A program made the translations under genes and the position numbers. The notes below the pieces were generated by a model that made no database searches, was not told the origin of the DNA, and saw nothing but the letters and a program-made list of their open reading frames with translations. From a virus: DNA of 23,581 nt. The stretch covers positions 1-23,581 of the IMG/VR virus record IMGVR_UViG_3300009474_000015. One strand, 5' to 3'. Shown piece after piece: positions 1 through 7,179 of the stretch (position 1 is the stretch's first letter; each line of letters opens with the position of its first letter).

Positions 1-656
1 ATCGCCCTGGTGGAATCGAGCAGGAAGTCGTACTCAGCAGGAGGAACGACACACACGAGGTCTTCGGTGGGCACGTCCTTCGTCTTGAGAGCCACCTTGA
101 TGGCGCCGATCTTGGCGGCCAGCTCATCGCCCTTGGCGTTGGCAGTAGCAGCGGCGTAACCAGCAGACAGGGTCTGGGCGTTGCCGATGCGGCCGGCGTT
201 ACCGGCTTTAGCCAGGGGTTCTGTGGTGGTCTTGGCCGCGGCGTACAGCACGCGAGCAGCACGCTTGTCCCACTCACGGGCGAGGGCCTGTCCCAGCTGA
301 TGGGTGACATCCTGACGAACGTCGTAGTAGTTCATCAGCTCCTCCAGGTCATAGATCACCTGGTCGGCAATCATCAAACCATCGAGGTTGATCAGCTGTT
401 CGTTGCGGTCGCCAGGGCTGTTGGTCGCCCCGAGGATCGGAGTGCCAGGGACGTGGTAAGCCGCATCAGCCTTGCCCGAAACCGGGAAAGCTGCGCTCTT
501 GCCGCCTTTGATGTTGCGCTCTTTGACTTTGCCCTTGAACACGCAGGTGCGGTCGAAGGCTGAAAGCAACTCGGCAATGCCGAGCTTGAGGAACAGGGCA
601 TCAACTGCACCTGTACCTTTGATCTGACCAATACGGTCGAGAGAAACGTTGGCCAT
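1..656 (-). CDS. Major capsid protein (T7 gp10-like), C-terminus beyond window
   Basis: Structural protein forming the icosahedral head shell. The open frame begins at the ATG at 656 and runs off the left edge, giving about 218 residues of N-terminal sequence. It starts MANVSLDRIGQI. It carries a stretch reading DGLMIADQVIYDLEELMNYY followed by DVRQDVTHQLGQALA, which aligns by eye with T7 gp10A (DGLLTADVLIYDIEDAMNHY, then DVRSEYTSQLGESLA). An FPVSGKADAAYHVPG segment matches the T7 FPVLGRTQAAYLAPG region. It follows the scaffold gene after a 108-nt gap that holds a hairpin, as expected for the T7 9-10 order. A purine-rich AGGAG lies about 20 nt upstream of the start, farther than usual. Whether it has a gp10B-type frameshift extension cannot be seen here. 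The family assignment is secure. Confidence 0.95.
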   Translation of the reverse strand, partial: MANVSLDRIGQIKGTGAVDALFLKLGIAELLSAFDRTCVFKGKVKERNIKGGKSAAFPVSGKADAAYHVPGTPILGATNSPGDRNEQLINLDGLMIADQVIYDLEELMNYYDVRQDVTHQLGQALAREWDKRAARVLYAAAKTTTEPLAKAGNAGRIGNAQTLSAGYAAATANAKGDELAAKIGAIKVALKTKDVPTEDLVCVVPPAEYDFLLDSTRA

Positions 657-700
657 TGGCCAAAAGGGATTGCGAGCTCCTACTCCCTTGCTTCACCAAT

Positions 701-727
701 GCGGGGTATCTCCCTAGGGAGGCCCGC
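701..727 (-). terminator. Hairpin between scaffold and capsid genes
   Basis: GCGGG at 701-705 pairs with CCCGC at 723-727, and CTCC at 710-713 pairs with GGAG at 718-721 around a CTAG loop; 710-721 is a perfect 12-bp palindrome. There is no run of T after it on the minus strand, so it may be a processing or stability hairpin and not an intrinsic terminator. On the minus strand it also contains TAGGGAGA, the initiation sequence of T7 class III promoters. It lies just before the capsid gene, where T7 has its phi10 promoter. Confidence 0.45.
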
Positions 728-764
728 TTAGTTCCACATGTGCAGAACAACTCATGCGCAAACC

Positions 765-1634
765 TTACATAAACACATTCGACCTGGAAAGGGTCTTGTC
801 GTACCACTGCCGATATTTGGGATCGGTGTCGTACAGGGCACGGCCGTTTTCGCCGCGCTTGCTGCGGGCATCGACCGCTTGCTGATCGCTGTCGAACACG
901 TCGGCCTTGACCGCGCCGCCACCGCTGATCAGCTTCGGCTCGCCGCTGCTGCTTGAGCGCACCTGCAACTGCTTGAGCGCAAAGCGGGCAGCAGCCTTGC
1001 TGCCGCTGTCGATTGCGGCGTTGTAGTCGGACAGCTCCTGCGGCTCCAGGTTGGCCACAGCCCACTGGCTGAGCTGCTGGAACTGCTGCTCGCCACCCAC
1101 CATCGCCTTGAGCTCAGTCGCGTCAGCCTCGGTGAGGCCCTCGCCCTGCTGCTGTTGGGCCGGAACCTTGGCCGGGGCCACCCCCTGCAGGTAGGTCTCC
1201 ACCACCTCCCTCGGCAAGCCGCCCTTGCTCACCAGGGCCTCGACGTAGCTACTCACGTCCTGGCCGGCGTAGACCTTCTCGGCCATCTCCAGCGGGTTGA
1301 TCTCAGCCGCCTCGATGGCCGTTGCCACCGTGTTGCCATAGAGCTGCTTGCCCATCTCAGGGGTGTACTGCTCAGGGGTGGGCGCAGGCTCAGCGGCAGC
1401 CGGCTCTGGCACCTGCTGGCCGCGGCTGCCGATCAGCTTCTGCGCTTCTAGGTAGGCACGCTCCAGATCCTCGGTGCTCTTGAACTTGCCAGCCAGCAAC
1501 TGCTGCTCCTCTGCCGGGGCAGGGGTGTTCTGTTGGGCCTGCTCTTCCTCCAGCTCCTCAAGGAAGCCGTCGATCATGTCCTCCTGGCCGGGGGCCAGCA
1601 TGTCCTGCAGCTCTGGGGCGGGGCTCATCGTCAT
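765..1634 (-). CDS. Capsid assembly scaffolding protein (T7 gp9-like)
   Basis: 289-residue acidic, helical protein expected to template procapsid assembly and then leave the head. The N-terminal part is rich in Glu and Gln (residues about 10-45) and is followed by LAGKFKSTEDLERAYLEAQK, a motif typical of podoviral scaffolds. The middle has ATAIEAAEINPLEMAEKVYAG and the C-terminus ends in YDTDPKYRQWYDKTLSRSN, the terminal region that in this family contacts the capsid protein. Its ATG overlaps the portal stop in an ATGA arrangement (1631-1634), which favours this start over the ATG six nucleotides downstream and implies translational coupling. It sits between portal and capsid as in T7. Identity rests on motif plus position and is confident. 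Confidence 0.88.
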   Translation of the reverse strand: MTMSPAPELQDMLAPGQEDMIDGFLEELEEEQAQQNTPAPAEEQQLLAGKFKSTEDLERAYLEAQKLIGSRGQQVPEPAAAEPAPTPEQYTPEMGKQLYGNTVATAIEAAEINPLEMAEKVYAGQDVSSYVEALVSKGGLPREVVETYLQGVAPAKVPAQQQQGEGLTEADATELKAMVGGEQQFQQLSQWAVANLEPQELSDYNAAIDSGSKAAARFALKQLQVRSSSSGEPKLISGGGAVKADVFDSDQQAVDARSKRGENGRALYDTDPKYRQWYDKTLSRSNVFM

Positions 1635-3262
1635 TGCGGGGCCTGTTCAGGGGGTAGTGGTTCAGCCATCTGCTGGCTGGTGGCGGCGGCATTGGCCAGC
1701 TTTTGCGGGTCGGCCATGCCGGCCGCCATTGCTTGCTGAGTCATCGCCTGCTGTTGCGCCTGCTGTTGCTCTTCAGCAAGCTGCTCTTCGGTCTTGACCA
1801 GGCCGATGATGTCCATGCCCATGGCGCTGGCCAATCGGCGGATCAGCTCGGAGGGGTTCACGTAGGTGGCAATGCCCTCGGGCCCCAGCGATTGCTGGAG
1901 GATGGTCATGAACCGGGCGGTCTTCTCCAGGTCGTTGCCGCGGCCAACTGCTGCCAGGCCCACGCTCACCACTGGCTTGACCAGCTCCTCGGGCAACTTG
2001 GGCAGCTTGCCCTTGCGGGTCAGGATCGCCAGCTTCCGCGCCACGTAGGGCTGCTGGAACTCGGTGGTGAGGATGGCGTAGATGGAGCCGAGGCTGTTCT
2101 CGATCTGCAGCGCCTGCAGCCGCACCTCCTCAGCGGTGGTCCGCTCGGAGTCGCGCACGTCGGCAAGCATGAAGGCCTGTGCCAGCCGGGCCTCGATCCG
2201 CGCCAGGCCCTGGGCCGCCACGTTCAGGTCGGCTGCCTTGTTCACCTGAATGGTGAACACGTCGTCGGGGTTGCCTGGCAGATACGCACCGTTGGGGGCC
2301 TCGGCCAACTTCTTCGGGTTGGCGATGCCGCTTGGCTTGACCAGGTGCTTCACCTGCGCTGACACCAGCGCCCCTTCAGCAATCGCCTGGCTCAGTGCTT
2401 CAGCGGTCTGCAGGTCGGCGATGCAGGCGGCCTCCACGTAGCCGGGGGAGTAGCCCTGGCCGTCAATTCGGTACATGCGCAGCGGCATCCAGGGGGATTC
2501 GCTGACGCTGGCGGTGCCGCGGGTGCCGGGGATCTCCTGATCCTTGAGCTCCTGATACCACTTGACCTTCTTCCACTCCCATTGGATGTGGGTGTAGATC
2601 CGCACGGTGCGCTCGTATTCGGGTGTGCGGTCGTCGTCGTAGATCCCCTCCACCTCACCGTCGCTGTCGTCAAGCAGCTCCCTGGCGTTCTCGGGCAAGG
2701 CCTCAACCGACAGCACCTCGCACACGATTGCCTCCAGCGGGTTGCCCATCGGGTCGCGGCGGCAGGCGTAGCGGTTCAAGTGAAAACACTTGAGCCCCTC
2801 GTCGGAGACGTACATCAGCACGTTGCCGCTGATGACCAGGTGCAGGAGCATCTCGTGGACCGCCACCCGATCGTTGGAGGTCTCGATGCTGCGCAGCACC
2901 GCTCGCTCCAGCCGGGCTAGCGCCAGGTCGAACTCGCTCTTCTGCCGGCCGATGTCCTCAGGGCTGGCACCAGCAGCAGCTTGCTCAGCCTCCCTCTTGC
3001 CCATCTCGATCTCGTCGATCGTGAAACGGAAGAAGGTTTCAGTCGGTGGCAGCAGCGCCAGCAGCAGCCGGCTGGCCAGGTTGTGAACACCGCGGGCGCC
3101 GATCCCATTCCATGGCAGAGGCCAGGTCTGGTTCTCCATCGCCGTGGGCTCATCGCTGAGCGGGATCAGATACGGCAGGGTCAGCCGCGCTGAACTGCGG
3201 GCCCTCTCCAGGTAGTAGTTGCGGTCTGACTCCAGGGCCCGGTAACGCTTGGCGCAGCTCAT
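1631..3262 (-). CDS. Portal (head-tail connector) protein, T7 gp8-like
   Basis: 543 residues, close to T7 gp8 (536). The dodecameric portal sits at one head vertex, is the docking point for terminase and is the DNA channel to the tail. Recognisable gp8 features in order: TWPLPWNGIGARGVHNLASR with LLLALLPP (T7 has TPWQAVGARGLNNLASKLML); LVISGNVLMY; MPLRMYRIDGQGYSPGYVEA; a stretch with KHLVKPSGIANPKKL; IEARLAQAFMLADVRDSERT then TAEEVRLQALQIENSLG; and PVVSVGLAAVGRGNDLEKTA. The C-terminal 60 residues are low-complexity Gln/Ala/Met-rich, also as in T7. It starts with ATG 5 nt after the preceding small virion-type gene and its stop overlaps the scaffold start by 4 nt. Confidence 0.95.
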   Translation of the reverse strand: MSCAKRYRALESDRNYYLERARSSARLTLPYLIPLSDEPTAMENQTWPLPWNGIGARGVHNLASRLLLALLPPTETFFRFTIDEIEMGKREAEQAAAGASPEDIGRQKSEFDLALARLERAVLRSIETSNDRVAVHEMLLHLVISGNVLMYVSDEGLKCFHLNRYACRRDPMGNPLEAIVCEVLSVEALPENARELLDDSDGEVEGIYDDDRTPEYERTVRIYTHIQWEWKKVKWYQELKDQEIPGTRGTASVSESPWMPLRMYRIDGQGYSPGYVEAACIADLQTAEALSQAIAEGALVSAQVKHLVKPSGIANPKKLAEAPNGAYLPGNPDDVFTIQVNKAADLNVAAQGLARIEARLAQAFMLADVRDSERTTAEEVRLQALQIENSLGSIYAILTTEFQQPYVARKLAILTRKGKLPKLPEELVKPVVSVGLAAVGRGNDLEKTARFMTILQQSLGPEGIATYVNPSELIRRLASAMGMDIIGLVKTEEQLAEEQQQAQQQAMTQQAMAAGMADPQKLANAAATSQQMAEPLPPEQAPQ

Positions 3263-3266
3263 GTGA

Positions 3267-3803
3267 TCAGACTCCGATGTTCAGGCCAGCGCCTGAGGAC
3301 TGTCCCGACGAACCCACTCGCAAACTTTCTGCTCCTGTCCCACCGCCACGGCGCCGCTTCTGATCGTCGCCTGCCACGTTTGCTCCGGTAATGGGCGCAG
3401 TAGGCCCGCTACCAGCAGGCCTTTGATTCAGCACCCGCATTGAGGTTGAAGCCGCACCAGTGGCCAGGCGTTGCGCGGCCAGCGCCCTTGCCTGCTCTGC
3501 CTGCTGCTGAGCAATTTGCGCCCGCTGCGCCTGCTGTTGCTGGTAGAGCTGCTCGGCTTGGGCCTTGGCTTGCGCCTGCATCTGCTGCTGCTGCTGGGCC
3601 GCTCTCTGTTGAGCTAGTTGCTGCTGCTGCGCTTGTTGCGCCTGCAAAGCCTTGACCTGCGCTTCGGCTGCACGTTGAGCCTCGGCAACCCTGGCTTGCT
3701 CGGCAGCTAGCTGCTGGCTTATTCGATCTGCCTCGGCTTGGCGTGCTGCTGCATCTGCGTCTGCTTGCTTCTGAGCGTTGTTGTTGCCGCCTCCTTTGCA
3801 CAT
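3267..3803 (-). CDS. Small virion/ejection-type protein, gp6.7/gp7.3-like copy 3
   Basis: 178 residues starting MCKGGG. Residues about 10-115 are an almost uninterrupted Gln/Ala coiled-coil-like helix with poly-Gln runs. The tail is basic (KRRRGGG) and ends SSGQSSGAGLNIGV. The MC start and the ending resemble, from memory, two T7 proteins ejected with the DNA: gp6.7 (starts MCF, contains GRKGLKVERDD) and gp7.3 (ends SSGGGINI). The position between exonuclease and portal is also that of T7 6.7/7.3. It follows the next copy after a 2-nt gap, and its last codons share near-identical DNA with that copy (3267-3292 versus 3806-3831), which argues for gene duplication. The role as a virion or ejected protein is inference. 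Confidence 0.72.
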   Translation of the reverse strand: MCKGGGNNNAQKQADADAAARQAEADRISQQLAAEQARVAEAQRAAEAQVKALQAQQAQQQQLAQQRAAQQQQQMQAQAKAQAEQLYQQQQAQRAQIAQQQAEQARALAAQRLATGAASTSMRVLNQRPAGSGPTAPITGANVAGDDQKRRRGGGTGAESLRVGSSGQSSGAGLNIGV

Positions 3804-3805
3804 GG

Positions 3806-4294
3806 TCAGACTCCGATGTTGAGGCCGGAGCCGGCCATGGCGGACACCGAACCCTGCGCAATTTTTAAGCTGCTGGACTGCTCTTTCTTTTTCGGTGTCA
3901 CCGGCTCAGTTGTTTGCGCGTTGGCAGGGGTTATCTGAGCTGTATTGACCCCGTAGGACGACTGGGCTATGGCTGCGTTCTCGCTGGCAGCGGCAGCAGA
4001 TTGAGCCGCCATGTCCAGCTGAGCTTTCTGCTTCTCCATGGACATGGCCTCCTGGGCTTTTTGCGCCTCAGTTTTTATGCCGCTCTCGAAGGCGGCACGC
4101 TCCTTCGCCAGGGCCGCGGCCTGCTTCTGCGCAGACTGGTTGGCTTGATCGATCTGTGCTTGCAGCGCCGCTGCAAACGTCTGCTGCTGGGCAGCTGATT
4201 GCTGCATGTAGGCCTGCATCTGCGCGTTTTGCGCCGCGATGTCCTGCTGGCTGGGCCCGCTGTAAATGATCTGAGGGGCTGCAGTACGGCACAT
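3806..4294 (-). CDS. Small virion/ejection-type protein, gp6.7/gp7.3-like copy 2
   Basis: 162 residues starting MCRTAAPQII. Residues about 15-115 form an Ala/Gln-rich predicted coiled coil. A basic PKKKEQ patch is followed by SLKIAQGSVSAMAGSGLNIGV, which keeps the pattern K-x-x-S-L-K-I ... G-S-G-L-N-I seen in the neighbouring copies and, from memory, at the end of T7 gp7.3 (KKSLSVARSSGGGINI). It starts 2 nt after the stop of the upstream copy and ends 2 nt before the next one, so the three are one translational block. A tail-associated or ejected role is inferred from T7 gene order and not shown by the sequence. Confidence 0.72.
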   Translation of the reverse strand: MCRTAAPQIIYSGPSQQDIAAQNAQMQAYMQQSAAQQQTFAAALQAQIDQANQSAQKQAAALAKERAAFESGIKTEAQKAQEAMSMEKQKAQLDMAAQSAAAASENAAIAQSSYGVNTAQITPANAQTTEPVTPKKKEQSSSLKIAQGSVSAMAGSGLNIGV

Positions 4295-4296
4295 GG

Positions 4297-4701
4297 CTAG
4301 CTTGCGGTGGTGATGTTGAGACCCGTTCCAGCGCCTTCGCTGGTGGCAGTGGCCCGGTCAACGCGATCAATCCGCAGGCCCTTTTTGCCTTTGGCCTTGA
4401 CCATGTTTTCGCGGTCGGTGCCAACCACTGGCGCCTTGGCGGTCTTCTCTGGCGGCGGGGTGCCGATCAGCGCCGCCATCCGCTGGGCATTGGCGGCAGT
4501 GTCGTTGGCCCGCTCGGTCTTGAAATCCCGCGCTGCCATAAGCCCCTGCTCCTGGTTGCGCAGCGCCTGGTTCAACTCCATCTGCTTAAGCGCCGCCACG
4601 CCCTGCTGCTGCTGCTGCATGGCATTCATCTGCATCTGGGCCATCCGGTCGTAGGCCCCGGTGTCCGGCATGGTGATGGTTGCAGCCTTGCCTCCACACA
4701 T
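4297..4701 (-). CDS. Small virion/ejection-type protein, gp6.7/gp7.3-like copy 1
   Basis: 134 residues starting MCGGKAATITMPDTGAYDRM, with a Met/Gln-rich helix at about 20-60. The C-terminal part reads KGKKGLRIDRVDRA, then GAGTGLNITTAS. GKKGLRIDRVD lines up with the GRKGLKVERDD segment recalled for T7 gp6.7, while GTGLNI matches the gp7.3-type end, so this copy links the two families. The ATG overlaps the upstream stop by one base (TGATG at 4701), indicating coupled translation. It is the first and least repetitive of the three tandem copies. Function as an ejected or tail-assembly protein is inferred from T7. Confidence 0.74.
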   Translation of the reverse strand: MCGGKAATITMPDTGAYDRMAQMQMNAMQQQQQGVAALKQMELNQALRNQEQGLMAARDFKTERANDTAANAQRMAALIGTPPPEKTAKAPVVGTDRENMVKAKGKKGLRIDRVDRATATSEGAGTGLNITTAS

Positions 4702-4931
4702 CAGAGGTTCTCCAGATTGAGCGGGTCCGACTGCTGCTCTTCTCGCAGCTTGGTCAAATAGCCGATTACCTCCTGCGTGCCAATCCAGTGGTCAATCTCC
4801 CGATGGGACATTGAGCGGCCGGGCACATCAGGGAAGATGGCCCGCAGCTTGGTGATCAACTCGTCGGTGACTATCGGCTGTAGCACTTCTGCAGTAGTGC
4901 AGATCAACCTCAGGCTACCGGTGGACTCCAT
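4701..4931 (-). CDS. Conserved-looking small phage protein, unknown function
   Basis: 76 residues, MESTGSLRLICTTAEVLQ... with a helical centre (SMSHREIDHWIGTQEVIGYL) and an acidic end. I do not recognise a domain. The ATG at 4931 is chosen because it lies just inside the end of the exonuclease gene (22-nt overlap), whereas the longer in-frame extension would run antiparallel to no signal and deep into the exonuclease. It occupies the position of T7 genes 6.5-6.7. Its stop overlaps the next start by one base. The coding sequence contains one exact copy of the 12-bp TGCACTACTGCA motif (4890-4901), so it may also host a regulatory site for the structural genes. Confidence 0.65.
   Translation of the reverse strand: MESTGSLRLICTTAEVLQPIVTDELITKLRAIFPDVPGRSMSHREIDHWIGTQEVIGYLTKLREEQQSDPLNLENL
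4890..4901 (-). promoter_or_regulatory. TGCACTACTGCA motif upstream of structural genes
   Basis: Exact 12-bp match to the motif found at 11579-11590 (before RNA polymerase) and 16204-16215 (head of the early region). It lies within the 76-aa gene just upstream of the virion gene block, where T7 phages carry promoters inside coding sequence. Function is unproven. Confidence 0.4.
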
Positions 4932-5650
4932 AACAGGGGAGTGCCGGCCGTCAAGTCGTACTCGCCAGCCCGAAGGATACGCGCACAGCGGGCCTGGGCG
5001 ATCACGTAGGGCTCGCCAAAGCCCTTCTTTGCAAAGGCCCCAAGCACCTGCCGCCACATATCCACTTCTGCAATACAACCAGCCAGCAGCTTCTCGGCGC
5101 CAACAGGCCCCACCCCAGGGCAGCCGGGGTAGTTGTCGCTGCTGTCACCAGTGAGCACCTGGCCGTAGAAGTTGCGATCGGCCTGTAGCCGGTCAACTTC
5201 CTGCACCTCGCCGTCCCGCAAATGCAGCCCCGGCAGGGTGAGCATGTCCTTGTCGATCGAGGCAATCACGTCGCCCTCCTCGTAAAGGATCCCGAGCACG
5301 TCGTCGCCCTCCACATCCGGCAGCCGCACCACCTCCCACCCGCGAGCGGGGCCAGCCTTGTCCACCCAATCGACCAGCTGCCGGTAGCCAGCCGGCTTGC
5401 GGTACTTCTTGCGGTTGGCCTTGTACTGGGGCCACACCCCATAGCGGAAGGACACCCGATCGCTGAACACCAGCACCGGCTTGTAGTCGGGGAGGGTGTC
5501 GCGGATCTCGCCAATGGCGTCCTGGAACAGGGCCTGCGCATCGCCGTGGCGGCAGAGGTAGGTCCAGTCATCCGGCGCCCACTCCGCTTCCACCTCGCAG
5601 GCCGCGGCAGCCCGGTAGAGGTACACCTCGGTGTCAATCAGGGCTTTCAT
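4910..5650 (-). CDS. 5'-3' exonuclease, T7 gp6 / FEN-like
   Basis: 246-residue flap-endonuclease-type nuclease. In T7 the homologue removes RNA primers, degrades host DNA and helps concatemer formation. Visible metal-site and family motifs: D6 in ALIDTEVYL; YKANRKKYRKPAGY at about 76-89 (T7 has YKANRKAVKKPVGY); VEGDDVLG at about 113-120; SIDKDMLTLPG at about 131-141; GDSSDNYPG at about 168-176; then a helix-hairpin-helix-like CPGVGPVGAEKLL. The C-terminus ARILRAGEYD ... PLLWSP mirrors T7 gp6 ARILRFNEYN ... IYLWRP. It starts with ATG behind a good ribosome site (GGAGG, 5 nt spacing), overlapping the upstream gene by 17 nt. Confidence 0.92.
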   Translation of the reverse strand: MKALIDTEVYLYRAAAACEVEAEWAPDDWTYLCRHGDAQALFQDAIGEIRDTLPDYKPVLVFSDRVSFRYGVWPQYKANRKKYRKPAGYRQLVDWVDKAGPARGWEVVRLPDVEGDDVLGILYEEGDVIASIDKDMLTLPGLHLRDGEVQEVDRLQADRNFYGQVLTGDSSDNYPGCPGVGPVGAEKLLAGCIAEVDMWRQVLGAFAKKGFGEPYVIAQARCARILRAGEYDLTAGTPLLWSPPVA

Positions 5651-5849
5651 AAAACCTCCAGTTGATGATCTGTCGAATCACGGGGAACAGCCCCGCCCAT
5701 ACTCCCCACCTGTCACCCATGAGCGCTGGGTTAGGGATGGCATTAACTGAGCCCCACCGCGGAAAGCCCGGGTGAACGCCGCTGTTGGTCCAGTAGATGC
5801 GACCGATGTAGCCGCCGGTGCTGGTGATCGCCATGAAGGTGGGCCTCAC
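5634..5849 (-). CDS. Small phage protein, unknown, GTG start
   Basis: 71 residues rich in Trp, Gly and Pro (for example GGYIGRIYWTNSGVHPGFPRW). No domain recognised. The GTG at 5849 is preferred over the in-frame ATG at 5834 because GGAGGTGATC, a near-perfect match to the anti-Shine-Dalgarno tail of 16S rRNA, stands 7 nt upstream of the GTG, and because GTGA overlaps the preceding stop by 4 nt. The 3' end overlaps the exonuclease start by 17 nt. Belongs to the run of tightly coupled small genes between SSB and exonuclease. Confidence 0.65.
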   Translation of the reverse strand: MRPTFMAITSTGGYIGRIYWTNSGVHPGFPRWGSVNAIPNPALMGDRWGVWAGLFPVIRQIINWRFYESPD

Positions 5850-6073
5850 TTGATCACCTCCGCAACGCAGTCCGGCCAGCGGTTGCGGCAGTACAGAAGG
5901 GCCTTGTAGCGGCTGGCGGCCAGGAGGGTGACGCGCATTGGCGGCGCCCCCACCAGCTCAACACTCAACCGATACATCCGAGTGCGCTCCTTGGGCAGCG
6001 GCCGGCTTGCACCTGGACCGAGGTTGGGTTCCGGGCCTTGAATTAGAAGGCGCTTGGGTTTCGACCAGCTCAT
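5846..6073 (-). CDS. Small basic phage protein, unknown
   Basis: 75 residues beginning MSWSKPKRLL. The N-terminal half is basic and Pro-rich; the second half (MYRLSVELVGAPPMRVTLLA) looks like a small beta domain followed by a helix. No family recognised. The ATG at 6073 shares one base with the upstream stop (TGATG), which fixes the start; a longer in-frame extension would enter the upstream gene. Its end supplies the strong ribosome site for the next gene. Confidence 0.65.
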   Translation of the reverse strand: MSWSKPKRLLIQGPEPNLGPGASRPLPKERTRMYRLSVELVGAPPMRVTLLAASRYKALLYCRNRWPDCVAEVIK

Positions 6074-6252
6074 CACTCGTTCTCCATGGCGAGCAGGTCT
6101 TCCAGCGCCCGGTAGTAACCGCCCCACCAGGTCGAGACGTAGTTGGCGCCCTCCTGCTCGGCTTCCTCCACCCGGACGCGGGCCTCCTTCATCAATCGAA
6201 GGAGAGCTGATCGCTCGACGTCGACGGTTCTTTCGTGCTTTTTGGTTGGCAT
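6073..6252 (-). CDS. Small helical charged phage protein, unknown
   Basis: 59 residues, MPTKKHERTVDVERSALLRL followed by an amphipathic, Glu/Arg-rich helix and a Trp-rich WWGGYYRALEDLL segment. No known domain. It starts inside the 3' end of the preceding gene (61-nt overlap in another frame) and is joined to the following gene by TGATG. The reading is supported by the chain of overlapping stops and starts and not by homology. Confidence 0.6.
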   Translation of the reverse strand: MPTKKHERTVDVERSALLRLMKEARVRVEEAEQEGANYVSTWWGGYYRALEDLLAMENE

Positions 6253-6422
6253 GGCTGGATGTTCCTTGGGTCGTGAATGTTTGCTGTTAGCGGCCCGCCT
6301 GATATGGCAAGGGTGACCATGCAGCTCCTGCTGCGGGTGGCGCAAACCTGCGCCAGTTGCCAGTTGCCCCGGTAAAAGACCTTGACCGGCTGGCCAAACG
6401 AGTAGGCCTCGGCCCAGCTCAA
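6192..6422 (-). CDS. Small phage protein, unknown, TTG start
   Basis: 76 residues, MSWAEAYSFGQPVKVFYRGN then WQLAQVCA..., compatible with a small SH3-like beta barrel in the first 55 residues, ending in a polar tail. The start is a TTG whose last bases form TTGA with the upstream stop (6419-6422), the same 4-nt coupling used elsewhere in this operon but with a rare codon; GGGA lies a few bases upstream. Its last 61 nt overlap the next gene in a different frame, so either the tail is real and overlapping, or one of the two starts is wrong. Confidence 0.5.
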   Translation of the reverse strand: MSWAEAYSFGQPVKVFYRGNWQLAQVCATRSRSCMVTLAISGGPLTANIHDPRNIQPCQPKSTKEPSTSSDQLSFD

Positions 6423-6634
6423 AACACATCCCGGACGTGGCCGCCGCGGTAGGCATCGAGATCCCTGAAGGCCTTGTCAAAGAACTGCGGGTGCTGGGTG
6501 AGGAACCCAGGCGCCGGCAGCACCGGCTCACCCTTGGGGCTGGTCTTGTTGAACTGGTCAATGCTCCAGAGCCCTGACTTGAGGCCCTGCTCCAATACCC
6601 GCTGGCGTTCAGCGGTGCCGATCAGCTGTTGCAT
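6419..6634 (-). CDS. Small phage protein, unknown
   Basis: 71 residues, MQQLIGTAERQRVLEQGLKS then GLWSIDQFNKTSP..., ending FRDLDAYRGGHVRDVF. No recognised domain; the first 30 residues look helical. The ATG at 6634 is chosen because GGAGGTGAC stands directly upstream, a strong ribosome site, although an in-frame extension to 6673 exists. It overlaps the end of the 185-aa gene by 13 nt. Confidence 0.68.
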   Translation of the reverse strand: MQQLIGTAERQRVLEQGLKSGLWSIDQFNKTSPKGEPVLPAPGFLTQHPQFFDKAFRDLDAYRGGHVRDVF

Positions 6635-7179
6635 GTCACCTCCTGGGGTAGTTGGGCTAGATACGCCTGCCACTCCTCCTCACTGAGCCCAGCGCCCGTC
6701 AGCAGTCGCGGCTGGTCCGCGGGCCGCAGGGGCAGGCCCCGGGCCTCGGCTTCCCCGGCGCGGCCAACCGTGCGGTAGGCGTCGAGGTTCTGCTGGTCGG
6801 GCGTCTTGGCGATTGATCGCGGGGCACTGGGCAGCAGCGCTAACTGCTCAGCCTTGAAGCGGACAAAGCCCGGCAGCTCAGCCCGTGGGCCCCAGCTGCG
6901 GTTGGCCCGCCCTGCCTCTGTCCGATACAGCGGGCCCATCAGCTCCCCCCAGGTGGGGTAGCGCAGAAAGGTGCCGGCATCGGTGGCTTGAATCCACTGC
7001 TCGGAAGCCCACATGAACTGCGTCTCGTTGATCTCCGGGAACTCGGACGTGAAGCTGTGAAACTTCAGCCGGCAGATATGCGCACTCCAGCGGTCGGACT
7101 CCTTGATGCGGAGGTGGCCGGCGATCATCTCGGCTACTGCCAAGAAGGTTTCCGGCGTCAGGCTGTTTGCTTGGGCCAT
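6622..7179 (-). CDS. Unknown 185-aa protein in the replication region
   Basis: MAQANSLTPETFLAVAEMIA..., mostly helical in the first 90 residues, with Trp and aromatic landmarks (SEFPEINETQFMWASEQWIQ at about 49-68, LRYPTWGELMGPLYRTEAGR at about 72-91, NRSWG). The layout of a helical domain ending in a YPTW motif is loosely like phage helicase-loader or lambda P-type proteins, but that is a weak impression and I would not assign it. The location between the zinc-ribbon protein and small genes, in place of the T7 primase-helicase and polymerase, makes a replication role worth testing. Its start lies 22 nt inside the preceding gene. Confidence 0.7.
   Translation of the reverse strand: MAQANSLTPETFLAVAEMIAGHLRIKESDRWSAHICRLKFHSFTSEFPEINETQFMWASEQWIQATDAGTFLRYPTWGELMGPLYRTEAGRANRSWGPRAELPGFVRFKAEQLALLPSAPRSIAKTPDQQNLDAYRTVGRAGEAEARGLPLRPADQPRLLTGAGLSEEEWQAYLAQLPQEVTCNS

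Noticed and set aside
605-617. TGCACCTGTACC, similar to the TGCA motif
   Set aside because: Lies in the capsid coding sequence in codons for Gly-Thr-Gly-Ala and matches only the first nine bases, so chance is likely.
3480-3720. Dense CTG/TTG repeats as a microsatellite or CRISPR-like array
   Set aside because: They encode the Gln/Ala-rich helix of the 178-aa protein; no regular repeat-spacer pattern.
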